Below are positions 8,165-15,982 of a stretch of 21,867 bases of DNA, in pieces. Location: NCBI GenBank assembly GCA_024405255.1, contig JAKSOY010000047.1:1-21867 (forward strand), written 5' to 3'. Positions within the stretch are counted from its first letter, which is position 1; each line of letters opens with the position of its first letter. A program made the position numbers and the translations under genes. The notes beneath the pieces are model-generated. The model searched no databases. It saw only the letters and a program-made list of their open reading frames with translations, and had not been told where the DNA came from. Origin of the DNA: Kiritimatiellia bacterium. GTDB lineage: Bacteria; Verrucomicrobiota; Kiritimatiellia; RFP12; UBA1067.

Positions 8165-10176
8165 TACTTTCTCTCTTCCTTCTTCGTCTCATGACTGCCA
8201 AATGGCAAGTGGAACGTCGTCTTCTCGACTTTGTTCGTCGCCAGCGGATCGCGCGCCTGCTCGTCGAGCGAGCGCGTATCAAGTGCCGCGATTCCTTCAA
8301 AGGCATTCCCCGTGCGTTCACCCGGTTCGAACTTCTGTCCCTGCGTGTACATACGTCCAAGGACCGCGTTCTTCGGCAAACCGACCTCCGTCTTCAATTC
8401 CCTCGGATCGGCGAGACCGACCGTCACAAAGACGAGGATTTCCTTCTGGCGCTTCTCGCGCACCTTGCGTCCAAAGAGCTTGTCGCCAATCCACGGGATG
8501 TCGCGCAACCACGGAATACCCGTATCGACCTGCTCTTCCGTCGTCTTCGACAAGCCACCAATCACCGCCGTCGTCCCCGCTCGAAGCGAGAATTCCGTCA
8601 CGAGTCGCTGCACGCTGATGATCGGATAGCGGCTGCCCTGCGTCGTACCGCTGCCCGCCGTCACCTCGCCGACCTTCTCGGAAATCGTCGGCACGATGGA
8701 GACGCTGATGACTTCGTTCGAGGAAACACGCGGCGTGACCTCCAAAGAAATGCCCCAACTGAAGAACGCTTCTTTCGCGAACATCAGCTTGTCCTCACCC
8801 GGAATCTGCACCATCTTCATATCAAGGTCGAGAGACTCCGAATTGCCGTTCAACGTACGTTTGGCGGCGATCGCCACGTTCGGATACTTCTCGGTCATAT
8901 CGACGGTCGCCTTCTTGCCATTTTCGACGATGATCTTCGGGTTCGAGAAGATGCGCGCGTCACTGCTCGTATCGAGCGCACTCAGGACGAGCGACATGTC
9001 CGTAAAGGAGAGCGTACCCGTGAAATACTCGACACCTCCGTCGCGACCGCTGACCGTCGAACTCTGCGACTGCGTCTCGCTTTCGGTCGACGTACCATCC
9101 GACGCGCGCGACCAGGATCTGCTGCTCGTCTTGGTCTGGGTGCTACTCGCGACATCGTAGCTCGTGGATTCATTCGCCCCGGTCAGCTTTCGCTGGTAGT
9201 TCTGCACGGCATTGCCGATGTTGCGCTTGTCGATACCACCGCCGAAGGACGCCGTACCGCCCATGCCGTCCAGCATCGACCAGTCGATACCGAGCTTGTG
9301 CACGGCCGAGTTTTCAAGTTCGACGAAACGCGCTTCGATGTAGATCTGGCGCGGTTCGATGTCAATGGCTTGTATGGCCTGTTCGCACGCCTCGAGAATG
9401 GCCCCGGGCGCCGTAACCATCACCACGTTCGACTCGGGGAACGGCTGCGCGATCTTCGTCACCTTCCAGCCGATGCCGAAGTCGCCGTTCCACATCTGGT
9501 TGAACCGTTCCGCCACCGCCTCGGCCGAGGCATGCTGCAACTTGAACGTACGCGTGGCAATCCGACGACGCGTCTCTGCGGCCACCACATTGGCCGCCGC
9601 CGCATTGACGGAATTCACCGACTCGACCACGGCATCCATCGCCGCCTTCTTGACGCTTCCCGCCACCGCGGCCTGCACGAGATTCGTCACCGCCTGAGGG
9701 GAGAGTCCGCCCGCCGACGGCAACGCATTCGTCGCCACGTCGAAATAGGGATTGGTGAAAGCCGCGGCGGCCTCGGGCGACAGAACGCCCAGCACGCCTT
9801 CCGCCACATTCGTGTTTGTATGCGCCAGCACCGATGGCAGCGCACGCACGTCGCCGGTCGCATTCGTCACGACCGGCGCCACCACGGGAGCCGCGGGAAC
9901 AGTTCCCGGCGGCAACAGCGCAGCGACATTCGTCGTAGCCGCGGCGAGCGCAAGATCGGCCGTGTTCGTCGTCGTCGGCACGTCCAGCACCAGCAGCTGA
10001 TTGGTCGGCAGAAGTGCAAAGGACGTGCTGTTCGTGACTTGTACGAGGAACGTGGCCACGTTCGTCACGGCCGGCACGACAAACGAGTCCGGAACCTCTG
10101 CCCCCAGCCCCGCGAGGGTCAGCATCAGGGCGGCAAGTCCAAGTACCGTTTGCTTCCTTTGCATCAACTTCACCAT
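8164..10176 (-). CDS. Secretin-family outer-membrane channel (GspD/PilQ-like)
   Basis: The product has 670 residues from ATG 10176, with GGAG 9 bp upstream inside the end of gatA; a TTG three codons earlier is less likely. There is a signal peptide (about 1-26). A long Thr-Asn-rich low-complexity region (about 33-190, about ten TN pairs) follows. Then comes an N-domain-like region (TRTFKLQHASAEAVAERF onward), the secretin core with a Ser/Thr-rich insertion (about 335-385), and the hallmark GIPWLRDIPWIGDKLFG (about 553-569) with KEILVFVTV. A tail of about 90 residues follows the barrel. Secretins form multimeric outer-membrane gates for type II secretion, type IV pili or phage export. No other secretion gene is here, so its partner machine is unknown. 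The placement between gatA and gatB is odd but neatly packed. Confidence 0.9.
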   Translation of the reverse strand: MVKLMQRKQTVLGLAALMLTLAGLGAEVPDSFVVPAVTNVATFLVQVTNSTSFALLPTNQLLVLDVPTTTNTADLALAAATTNVAALLPPGTVPAAPVVAPVVTNATGDVRALPSVLAHTNTNVAEGVLGVLSPEAAAAFTNPYFDVATNALPSAGGLSPQAVTNLVQAAVAGSVKKAAMDAVVESVNSVNAAAANVVAAETRRRIATRTFKLQHASAEAVAERFNQMWNGDFGIGWKVTKIAQPFPESNVVMVTAPGAILEACEQAIQAIDIEPRQIYIEARFVELENSAVHKLGIDWSMLDGMGGTASFGGGIDKRNIGNAVQNYQRKLTGANESTSYDVASSTQTKTSSRSWSRASDGTSTESETQSQSSTVSGRDGGVEYFTGTLSFTDMSLVLSALDTSSDARIFSNPKIIVENGKKATVDMTEKYPNVAIAAKRTLNGNSESLDLDMKMVQIPGEDKLMFAKEAFFSWGISLEVTPRVSSNEVISVSIVPTISEKVGEVTAGSGTTQGSRYPIISVQRLVTEFSLRAGTTAVIGGLSKTTEEQVDTGIPWLRDIPWIGDKLFGRKVREKRQKEILVFVTVGLADPRELKTEVGLPKNAVLGRMYTQGQKFEPGERTGNAFEGIAALDTRSLDEQARDPLATNKVEKTTFHLPFGSHETKKEERK

Positions 10177-10181
10177 GTCAA

Positions 10182-11597
10182 TCAACTCCGCAGATCTTCG
10201 TAGGCCTTTGCGATTCTGAGCAACTTGTCTTCACAATAGCCGTCGCAGATGAACTGCACGCCGACTGGCAGCGCGGGCGCGTCGGCCGTGGGATTCGTGA
10301 AGCCCATCGGCACGCTCAACGAGCAGTTGCCCGCCAGCGAACCCGGAATCGTGAAAAGGTCGTTCAAATACATCGTGAGCGGATCCTGCACGGCATCCAG
10401 TTTGAACGCGGCCGTCGGCGAGACGGGCGAGATGAGCGCATCGACCTTCTGGAACACCTGCTCGAAATCGCGGCGGATAAGCGTACGCACTTTCGACGCA
10501 CGCACATAGTAGGCATCGGAATAGCCGCTCGAAAGCACGTAGGTGCCCATGATGATGCGGCGCTTGACTTCCGGACCAAACCCCTCGGACCGGCTGCGCG
10601 CGTAGAGGTTGAACACGTTGTCGCTCTTCTCCGAGCGGTGTCCATAGCGCACGCCGTCGAATCGCGCCAAGTTCGCACTTGCCTCCGCCGGCGCCACGAT
10701 GTAGTAGACGGCCATCGCGTAGTCCGTATGCGGCAGCGACACCTCGACGATCTCCGCGCCGGCTTCCTCGCAGCGCTTGATCGCCTCTTCCGTCAGACGT
10801 CTCACTTCCGGTTCGATGCCGTCGATGAAATATTCCTTCGGCAACCCCAGCTTGACGCCCTTCATGCTTGCGCCTTCCAGCGCCTTCGCATAGTCGGGCA
10901 CCGGAAGATCCGGCGTTGTACCATCCATCTCATCGTGGCCCGCAAGCGCCTGCAGCAAAAGCGCCGCATCTTCGACGCTCTTCGTCATCGGCCCCACCTG
11001 GTCGAGCGAACTTGCAAACGCCGTCACGCCGAAGCGGCTCACGCGGCCGTAGCTCGGCTTGAGGCCCACGCAGTTGCAGAAACTCGCCGGCTGGCGGATG
11101 GACCCGCCTGTATCCGTACCCAGCGCCGCAATGCAGAGGTCGCCACCCACCGCGGCCGCGCTGCCACCCGAACTGCCGCCCGGCACACGCGTCGTATCGT
11201 ACGGATTGCGCGTCGTTCCAAGCGCCGAGTTTTCCGTGGACGACCCCATCGCGAATTCGTCCATGTTCACACGACCGGCCGGCACGAAACCGCCCTTGCG
11301 GATGTTCTTGATCACCGTCGCGTCGTACGGGCTCACGTAGCCCTTCAAAATCTTCGAGCCGCACGTGCAGGGCTGTCCCTTCACGTTGATGAGGTCCTTG
11401 ATCGCCAACGGCACGCCCTGCGGATTCGCCTTCGCCTCCGCCAACGCGGCTTCTTCGTCGAACGTCAGATACGCGCCAATGCGCTCGTTCTCCGCATGGA
11501 CGCGGTCGATGATCGACTGCATCAACTCGACACTCGTGAATTCGCCTTTCGCGAGCCCTTCGCGGGCCTGCTTAATTCCAAGCTTGTACAGATCCAT
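10182..11597 (-). CDS. gatA: Asp-tRNA(Asn)/Glu-tRNA(Gln) amidotransferase subunit A
   Basis: The glutaminase subunit of GatCAB, an amidase-signature enzyme. The 471 residues start at ATG 11597 (MDLYKLGIKQ) with AGGG 9 bp upstream, 17 bp after the gatC stop; a TTG three codons earlier is less likely. The Ser-cisSer-Lys triad is visible with family spacing: Lys67 (AIKDLIN), Ser142 (GGSSGGSAAAVGG) and Ser166 (GTDTGGSIRQP). The C-terminal part is full length (GVQFICDGYCEDKLLRIAKA). It releases ammonia from glutamine and passes it to GatB. Confidence 0.97.
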   Translation of the reverse strand: MDLYKLGIKQAREGLAKGEFTSVELMQSIIDRVHAENERIGAYLTFDEEAALAEAKANPQGVPLAIKDLINVKGQPCTCGSKILKGYVSPYDATVIKNIRKGGFVPAGRVNMDEFAMGSSTENSALGTTRNPYDTTRVPGGSSGGSAAAVGGDLCIAALGTDTGGSIRQPASFCNCVGLKPSYGRVSRFGVTAFASSLDQVGPMTKSVEDAALLLQALAGHDEMDGTTPDLPVPDYAKALEGASMKGVKLGLPKEYFIDGIEPEVRRLTEEAIKRCEEAGAEIVEVSLPHTDYAMAVYYIVAPAEASANLARFDGVRYGHRSEKSDNVFNLYARSRSEGFGPEVKRRIIMGTYVLSSGYSDAYYVRASKVRTLIRRDFEQVFQKVDALISPVSPTAAFKLDAVQDPLTMYLNDLFTIPGSLAGNCSLSVPMGFTNPTADAPALPVGVQFICDGYCEDKLLRIAKAYEDLRS

Positions 11598-11614
11598 TGG
11601 AAACAACCCTTTAC

Positions 11615-11914
11615 TTAGCTTTCCGCGCCTTCGACAATCTTCGGCAGCATGAACTCGTCGCCCGTACGAGCCGGCGCGTTTGCAAGCGCGGCTTCGCGAT
11701 CGAGCGAAGGACGCACGACGTCTTCACGGAAGGCGTTCACGATCTCGCGACCATGCATCATCGGCGGCACGCCGTCGATATCCACGGACGCAATCTTCTC
11801 AACGTACTTGACGATATTCTCAAGCTGCGGCTGGAAAACGGACTTCTCTTCCTCGGTCAGTTCCAGTCGCGCCAATTCCGCCACATAGGCGACATCAATA
11901 GTGGGCTTGTTCAT
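11615..11914 (-). CDS. gatC: Asp-tRNA(Asn)/Glu-tRNA(Gln) amidotransferase subunit C
   Basis: A small belt subunit that wraps the GatA-GatB interface. The 99 residues start MNKPTIDVAYVAELARLELT, the standard GatC opening, and carry the conserved tail VVRPSLDREAALANAPARTG and DEFMLPKIVEG. The frame is open further upstream but the family start is at ATG 11914. There is no Shine-Dalgarno before this ATG; instead TGGTATAAT ends 7 bp upstream, so the message may be leaderless. It is the first gene of the gat-secretin-nadK-rnc run, just downstream of a terminator-like structure. Confidence 0.95.
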   Translation of the reverse strand: MNKPTIDVAYVAELARLELTEEEKSVFQPQLENIVKYVEKIASVDIDGVPPMMHGREIVNAFREDVVRPSLDREAALANAPARTGDEFMLPKIVEGAES

Positions 11915-11921
11915 AACCACT

Positions 11922-11930
11922 ATTATACCA
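11922..11930 (-). promoter_or_regulatory. Extended -10 promoter of gatC
   Basis: The minus strand reads TGGTATAAT, a perfect extended -10, followed by 7 bp (AGTGGTT) and the gatC ATG. No good -35 is visible. The predicted start of transcription falls on or next to the ATG. It sits between the terminator-like element after the HNH gene and the gat genes, as expected for a transcription-unit boundary. Confidence 0.65.
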
Positions 11931-11943
11931 TAAACTCCGCGCA

Positions 11944-11983
11944 GGAGAAAGACCGAACTGCGTTCGACTTCCAGTCGGCGGTC
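11944..11983 (-). terminator. Three-way-junction terminator-like structure after the HNH gene
   Basis: On the minus strand GACCG (overlapping the HNH stop codon) pairs with CGGTC. It encloses the perfect hairpin CGACT-GGA-AGTCG and a small AAC-GCA-GTT hairpin, and is followed by TTTCTCC. The T-run is short and broken, so termination strength is uncertain. It is placed where a transcript boundary is expected, upstream of the gatC promoter. Confidence 0.4.
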
Positions 11984-12287
11984 AGTCAAAGCCGAGGTCT
12001 TTGAGGATCTGCTCGGCGGGGGTAAAGGCTTTTTTCTTGTTGTTGCATTCCTTGCAGCACGGCACGCAGTTGCCGCGGGTCGACTTGCCGCCACGCGCCA
12101 CCGGCACGACATGGTCCATCGTCAGATTCGCCGCGCCGACGTTCTGTCCGCAATAGTGGCACACGCCACGCTGCAGCTGCGCCTTCCACCACGGGGTCGC
12201 ACGCAACTGGCGCGCCTTCTCGCGCTCACGCTTGACGTGCGCAGGATCCGGATGAAGATCAAGCCACTCTTGACACTCTGCCGCCAT
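11982..12287 (-). CDS. Small stand-alone HNH endonuclease
   Basis: The product has 101 residues from ATG 12287 (AGGA 8 bp upstream); a TTG seven codons earlier also exists. A basic helical N-terminus (about 18-40) precedes an HNH fold of the McrA-like type. It has zinc pairs Cys43/Cys46 (CHYC) and Cys78/Cys81 (CKEC), the catalytic-region DH at 58-59 (LTMDHVVPVARGG), Asn73 and Asn82. The family cuts DNA in restriction, homing, phage packaging and recombination; nothing beside this gene points to one of these. It lies 17 bp after glgA and ends at the terminator-like structure, so it is a small passenger at the 3' end of the arg-glg unit. Target unknown. Confidence 0.85.
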   Translation of the reverse strand: MAAECQEWLDLHPDPAHVKREREKARQLRATPWWKAQLQRGVCHYCGQNVGAANLTMDHVVPVARGGKSTRGNCVPCCKECNNKKKAFTPAEQILKDLGFD

Positions 12288-12304
12288 CGCAAAATTCCTG
12301 CTCG

Positions 12305-13837
12305 TCAACGAACGACGGCGTAGTTCTTCTTCACCAACGAGCGATTGAGCATCCGCTCATAGAGCGCGATGTAGTCGCGCGCGCACGCCTCGTGATTGAA
12401 ACGCTTGAGCGAGTCGGACATAATCCGCGAAATCTCATGCGCCCGAACATCCTGCGGATGCGACCAGAAATTCATCGCCTGGTCCATCGCCCAGAAGAGT
12501 CCGTTCGAATCGTATGTGTCGAACACGAACCCGTTGCCGCGATGGTTCGCAATGTCCAGCGGTTCGACCGTATCGTGCAAACCGCCCGTGTTGTGCACGA
12601 TCGCCAGCGAACCGTAGATCGGCGCCTGCATCTGCGGCAGCCCACACGGTTCGAACAACGACGGCATCAGCATGAAATCGGACGCGGCAAAACCAAGCTG
12701 CGAGAGACGTCCGTCGAAATTGCTCACGGCCAAACGGCGATCAAGACCATGGAACGAACGAATGTCGCGGAAATGCTGCTGGAAGGCGCCATTCGCAATC
12801 ACCGCGATCTGCGCGCCGCTCGCCCAATGCTTGTCGAGGAAACGATAGAGGATGTCCGTCAGCAGCTGCGGCCCCTTCTGAACCGGGTCGAGCCGCGACG
12901 GCCAGAAGAACAACGGCGCATTCGGATTCTCTTCGAGTCCCAGCGCATGCTGCAGGGCCAGCTTGTTCTTGCGCTTCATCTCCACGTGGTTCTCAGGACC
13001 ATACTTGTACGGAATCTTGTCGTCCGTCACCGGATTGTCCGAAAGATCGGGCGCATTGAGAATACCCGCCGCACACCCGGCATTCGCCTTGGCACGAATC
13101 TCATTACGGATGGAATCGGGAATGAATCCATGCCAACCGTCAATGATCTCACGCAGGAACGTGGGCGAAACCGTATTGATGAAATGCGCACTGAAAATGC
13201 CGGACGTCTGCAAATCAACGGCGTCTGTGTCACGCGCGCTGAAATAGTCCCACGGGGGCGTCTCGTAGTAGAGGTTTCCCCAGAACCCGGCCGCATCGAT
13301 GCCGGCATCCTCGATCTGCGCCAGCGTGAGCTTGTGCGTATGGATGTTGTGGACGGTAAAGAGAGAGGGAATGCCCATCTGCCGCGCGGCCGCGGGGATG
13401 AGACCCGTCATCCAGTCATTGCAGTGGATGAGATCCGGACGCACCTCGGGGATGACATGATTGATCACCTCGCGCTGGAATGCCAGCGCGAGACGAGGAT
13501 TCGCACCGCTCTGCGAATAGACGCGGTCACGATAGTAGAAACAGCGGTCTTCTGCCAGATGGATGCGTTCTTCCGGCATGCGCTTCTTGTAGACGCGCAA
13601 CTCGTCGGCAACGAGCTGCGCCGCTTCTTCATGGAACATCCGCCGATAATGCGGCAGCGCCACATGCACGTCTGCGCCAAGATCAAAAAGCGCCGCGACA
13701 AGCGAAGCCGAAACATCCGCCATGCCCCCCGCCTTCGCACTCATCTTCCCGGCAAGGTTTCCCATGCCTTCGGGAAGATAGGTGATTTCCGGCGTGACAA
13801 TGAGAATGCGCGGATTGCGCTGCCGTTTAGCTGCCAT
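12305..13837 (-). CDS. glgA: Glycogen/starch synthase, GT5 family
   Basis: Adds glucose from a nucleotide donor (normally ADP-glucose) to the non-reducing end of glycogen. The 510 residues include the N-terminal GT-B motif KAGGMADV (35-42; usually KTGGLADV), HCNDWMTGLIP (about 138), SRLDPVQKG (314-322), DFMLMPSLFEPCGLPQMQA (387-405, Glu396) and the NTGGLHDTV loop (416-424). The usual GILNGID motif reads GILNAPD (about 258-264), a departure near the active-site cleft. ATG 13837 is preceded by AGGA-type sites. It lies 57 bp after argD. No glgB, glgC or glgP is present in the window. A related GT5 role with another donor cannot be excluded. Confidence 0.88.
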   Translation of the reverse strand: MAAKRQRNPRILIVTPEITYLPEGMGNLAGKMSAKAGGMADVSASLVAALFDLGADVHVALPHYRRMFHEEAAQLVADELRVYKKRMPEERIHLAEDRCFYYRDRVYSQSGANPRLALAFQREVINHVIPEVRPDLIHCNDWMTGLIPAAARQMGIPSLFTVHNIHTHKLTLAQIEDAGIDAAGFWGNLYYETPPWDYFSARDTDAVDLQTSGIFSAHFINTVSPTFLREIIDGWHGFIPDSIRNEIRAKANAGCAAGILNAPDLSDNPVTDDKIPYKYGPENHVEMKRKNKLALQHALGLEENPNAPLFFWPSRLDPVQKGPQLLTDILYRFLDKHWASGAQIAVIANGAFQQHFRDIRSFHGLDRRLAVSNFDGRLSQLGFAASDFMLMPSLFEPCGLPQMQAPIYGSLAIVHNTGGLHDTVEPLDIANHRGNGFVFDTYDSNGLFWAMDQAMNFWSHPQDVRAHEISRIMSDSLKRFNHEACARDYIALYERMLNRSLVKKNYAVVR

Positions 13838-13894
13838 CTTTCCTACGCCTTTCTCCTGATCGTGTTTCGGTCCTTCGCTGATGTGATGAGAGAC

Positions 13895-15094
13895 TTACTC
13901 GGCGGCGTAAAGCTCTTCGAGCGCATCGCCCATCATTTCCACGGCTTCTTCGATGTGCTCCGTCGTCATCGAGAGCGTGGGGAGGAACCGCACCACGTTG
14001 CCGCCCGCCGTCAAAGCGAGCACATTGTATTCCGCAAGCTTTTCGACAACCGGCTTCGGATCGCCGTCGATCACCATGCCCTGCATGAGACCGAGTCCGC
14101 GCACATCCAGCACCTTTTCGTACTTCTCGGAGAAGTTACGCAGCCCAGCCGCAAGCAGTTCCCCCTTCTGGGCCGCTGCCTCGACCAGCTTCTCGTCCTC
14201 GATGATCTTGATGACCGCAAGCGCCGCCGCGCACGAAAGCGCATTGCCGCCAAACGTCGAGCCATGGCTGCCCGGGGTGAAGACATCCGCGAACTTCGCG
14301 TTGGACACGAGCGCGCCCATCGGAATGCCGTCCGCAAGGGACTTCGCGACCGTGAAGAGGTCCGGCTTCACCGAGTAGTTCTGCCATCCCCACCACTTGC
14401 CCGTACGACCCATGCCGCACTGGACTTCGTCGCAGATCATGATGAGGTTCTTCTCGTCGCAGAGCGCCCGCACGCCCGCCATGAATTCTTCCGTCACCGG
14501 CGTCACGCCGCCTTCGCCCTGAACGGCTTCCAGCAGGATCGCGACCGTCTTGTCGGTGATCGCAGCCTTCACGCTTTCAAGGTCGTTGAAGTCCGCATAC
14601 GCAAAGCCCACCGGCAGCGGCTCGAAACCCTGCTGGCACCAGCTCTGGCCCGTCGCGGTCAGCGTCGCAAGCGTACGGCCGTGGAAGCCGTTGCGCATCG
14701 TCACGATCTCGTAACGGCCGCCGTTCGACGCGCCCCAGCGACGCGCAAGCTTGATCGCCGCCTCGTTCGCTTCCGCGCCCGAGTTGCAGAAGAAGACCTT
14801 GCCTTCGAGGCCCGAGAGCTCGACCAGCTTCTTCGCAAGCTTCACCTGCGGTTCAGACGCGAAAATGTTCGAGCAGTGGCCGAGCTTGGCGATCTGCGCC
14901 TGAACGGCCTTCACCACACCATCCGTGCAGTGACCCACATTGTGGCAGCTGATGGCACTCGTGAAATCGTAATAGAGCGTTCCTTCGGGATTGTAGACGC
15001 GCGACCCCTTCGCCTTGTCGATGACGATCGTGGGGGAATACGTCGGCATCAGGTACTTCTTGTACTCTTCGAGAATTTCAGTGCTCTTGCTCAT
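13895..15094 (-). CDS. argD: Acetylornithine aminotransferase (class III PLP)
   Basis: Transfers an amino group from glutamate to N-acetylglutamate semialdehyde in arginine synthesis; many members also work in lysine synthesis. The 399 residues start at ATG 15094 (MSKSTEILEEYKKYLMPTYS), with GGAG 7 bp upstream. Fold-type I features are the PLP phosphate loop FCNSGAEANEAA (102-113), DEVQCGMGRTG (222-232, Asp222), Schiff-base Lys251 in TVAKSLADGIPMGA, and GSHGSTFGGNAL (275-286). Its start lies inside the end of argB (17-bp overlap), so translation is coupled. The substrate call rests largely on the argB neighbour, since class III enzymes are similar to each other. Confidence 0.92.
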   Translation of the reverse strand: MSKSTEILEEYKKYLMPTYSPTIVIDKAKGSRVYNPEGTLYYDFTSAISCHNVGHCTDGVVKAVQAQIAKLGHCSNIFASEPQVKLAKKLVELSGLEGKVFFCNSGAEANEAAIKLARRWGASNGGRYEIVTMRNGFHGRTLATLTATGQSWCQQGFEPLPVGFAYADFNDLESVKAAITDKTVAILLEAVQGEGGVTPVTEEFMAGVRALCDEKNLIMICDEVQCGMGRTGKWWGWQNYSVKPDLFTVAKSLADGIPMGALVSNAKFADVFTPGSHGSTFGGNALSCAAALAVIKIIEDEKLVEAAAQKGELLAAGLRNFSEKYEKVLDVRGLGLMQGMVIDGDPKPVVEKLAEYNVLALTAGGNVVRFLPTLSMTTEHIEEAVEMMGDALEELYAAE

Positions 15095-15947
15095 CAGTGA
15101 TCTCCGTTCCAACACCCTCGCGGGTGAATATTTCCAACAACAGCGAATGAGGCATGCGTCCGTCAACCAGATGCACCTTGCGCACACCGGCCCGGATCGC
15201 GTCCTCGCAACCTTCGATCTTCGGCAGCATGCCGCCGGAGATGACGCCCTCTTTCTTCAACGCCGCCACCTCGTCGAGATGGAGCGTTCCCATCAACGTC
15301 GAAGGGTCGGCAGGGTCGCGCAGCAGTCCCGGAACGTCCGAGACGACGGCGAACTTGCGCACCTTGAGCGCTTTCGCGAGGGCTGCGGCGGCGCTATCGG
15401 CATTGATGTTGTAAAGATGTCCGTCACGGCCCGTCCCGAGCGGCGTGATGACCGGCACGATGCCCGCATCGAGCATCTCCTTCACCGAACGCGTCTCCAC
15501 CGCCACGGGTTCGCCCACATAGCCGCGGTCGGGATTCGTGATCTTCTCCGCCGTGAACATCCAGTTCCCGTGCAGCGGCCGCGCATTCGTCTTGAATGCC
15601 TGAAGCTTTTTGACGAGATCGGCGTTGACGACGTTGTTCAGTGTATGGCGTACGATTTCCATTGTCGGCTCGTCCGTCACGCGCAGACCATCCACGAACT
15701 TCGGCTCATGGCCGCTTTCCTTGATGGCCTTCGAAATAGCCTTGCCACCGCCGTGCACGAGCACGACGTGCATCCCGACCGCATCCATGAAGGCAATGTC
15801 CGCAAGAAGCGAAACGAGATTGGACTCGTTTTCCATCACGCTGCCACCGACCTTCACGAGAACGGTCGAACCGTTAAAGTCCTGAATGTAGGGCAATGCT
15901 TCCGTCAGGACCGCGGCCTTCTGCATCGCCAAGTCAATTTTTTCCAT
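15078..15947 (-). CDS. argB: Acetylglutamate kinase
   Basis: Phosphorylates N-acetylglutamate, the second step of arginine synthesis. The 289 residues carry amino-acid-kinase motifs: VLVKVGGSVM (29-38, Lys32), the VHGGGKAISKAI glycine loop (64-75), FVDGLRVTD for acetylglutamate binding, NINADSAAAALAKAL for the nucleotide, and GGMLPKIEGCEDAI. It is somewhat short at the C-terminus and ends in an acidic tail (TDEQEH). ATG 15947 has no Shine-Dalgarno, but TGCTATAAT ends 9 bp upstream. It leads the argB-argD-glgA-HNH run. I see no extra N-terminal helix of the kind linked to arginine feedback in some ArgBs. Confidence 0.96.
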   Translation of the reverse strand: MEKIDLAMQKAAVLTEALPYIQDFNGSTVLVKVGGSVMENESNLVSLLADIAFMDAVGMHVVLVHGGGKAISKAIKESGHEPKFVDGLRVTDEPTMEIVRHTLNNVVNADLVKKLQAFKTNARPLHGNWMFTAEKITNPDRGYVGEPVAVETRSVKEMLDAGIVPVITPLGTGRDGHLYNINADSAAAALAKALKVRKFAVVSDVPGLLRDPADPSTLMGTLHLDEVAALKKEGVISGGMLPKIEGCEDAIRAGVRKVHLVDGRMPHSLLLEIFTREGVGTEITDEQEH

Positions 15948-15956
15948 GGAGATTCA

Positions 15957-15965
15957 ATTATAGCA
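15957..15965 (-). promoter_or_regulatory. Extended -10 promoter of argB
   Basis: The minus strand reads TGCTATAAT, then 9 bp (TGAATCTCC), then the argB ATG. This is a consensus extended -10 without a clear -35. It lies in the 35-bp gap after the transporter gene. The predicted transcript would begin only about 2-3 bases before the ATG. Confidence 0.6.
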
Positions 15966-15982
15966 TAATTTAGGCACAAATG

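Noticed and set aside
12392..15100. A 902-codon open frame on the plus strand, and similar long plus-strand frames at 8191-10203 and 3653-5188
   Set aside because: They lie opposite glgA/argD, the secretin and the GH92 gene, are very rich in Arg and His with no recognisable motif, and are the expected antisense of high-GC coding DNA.
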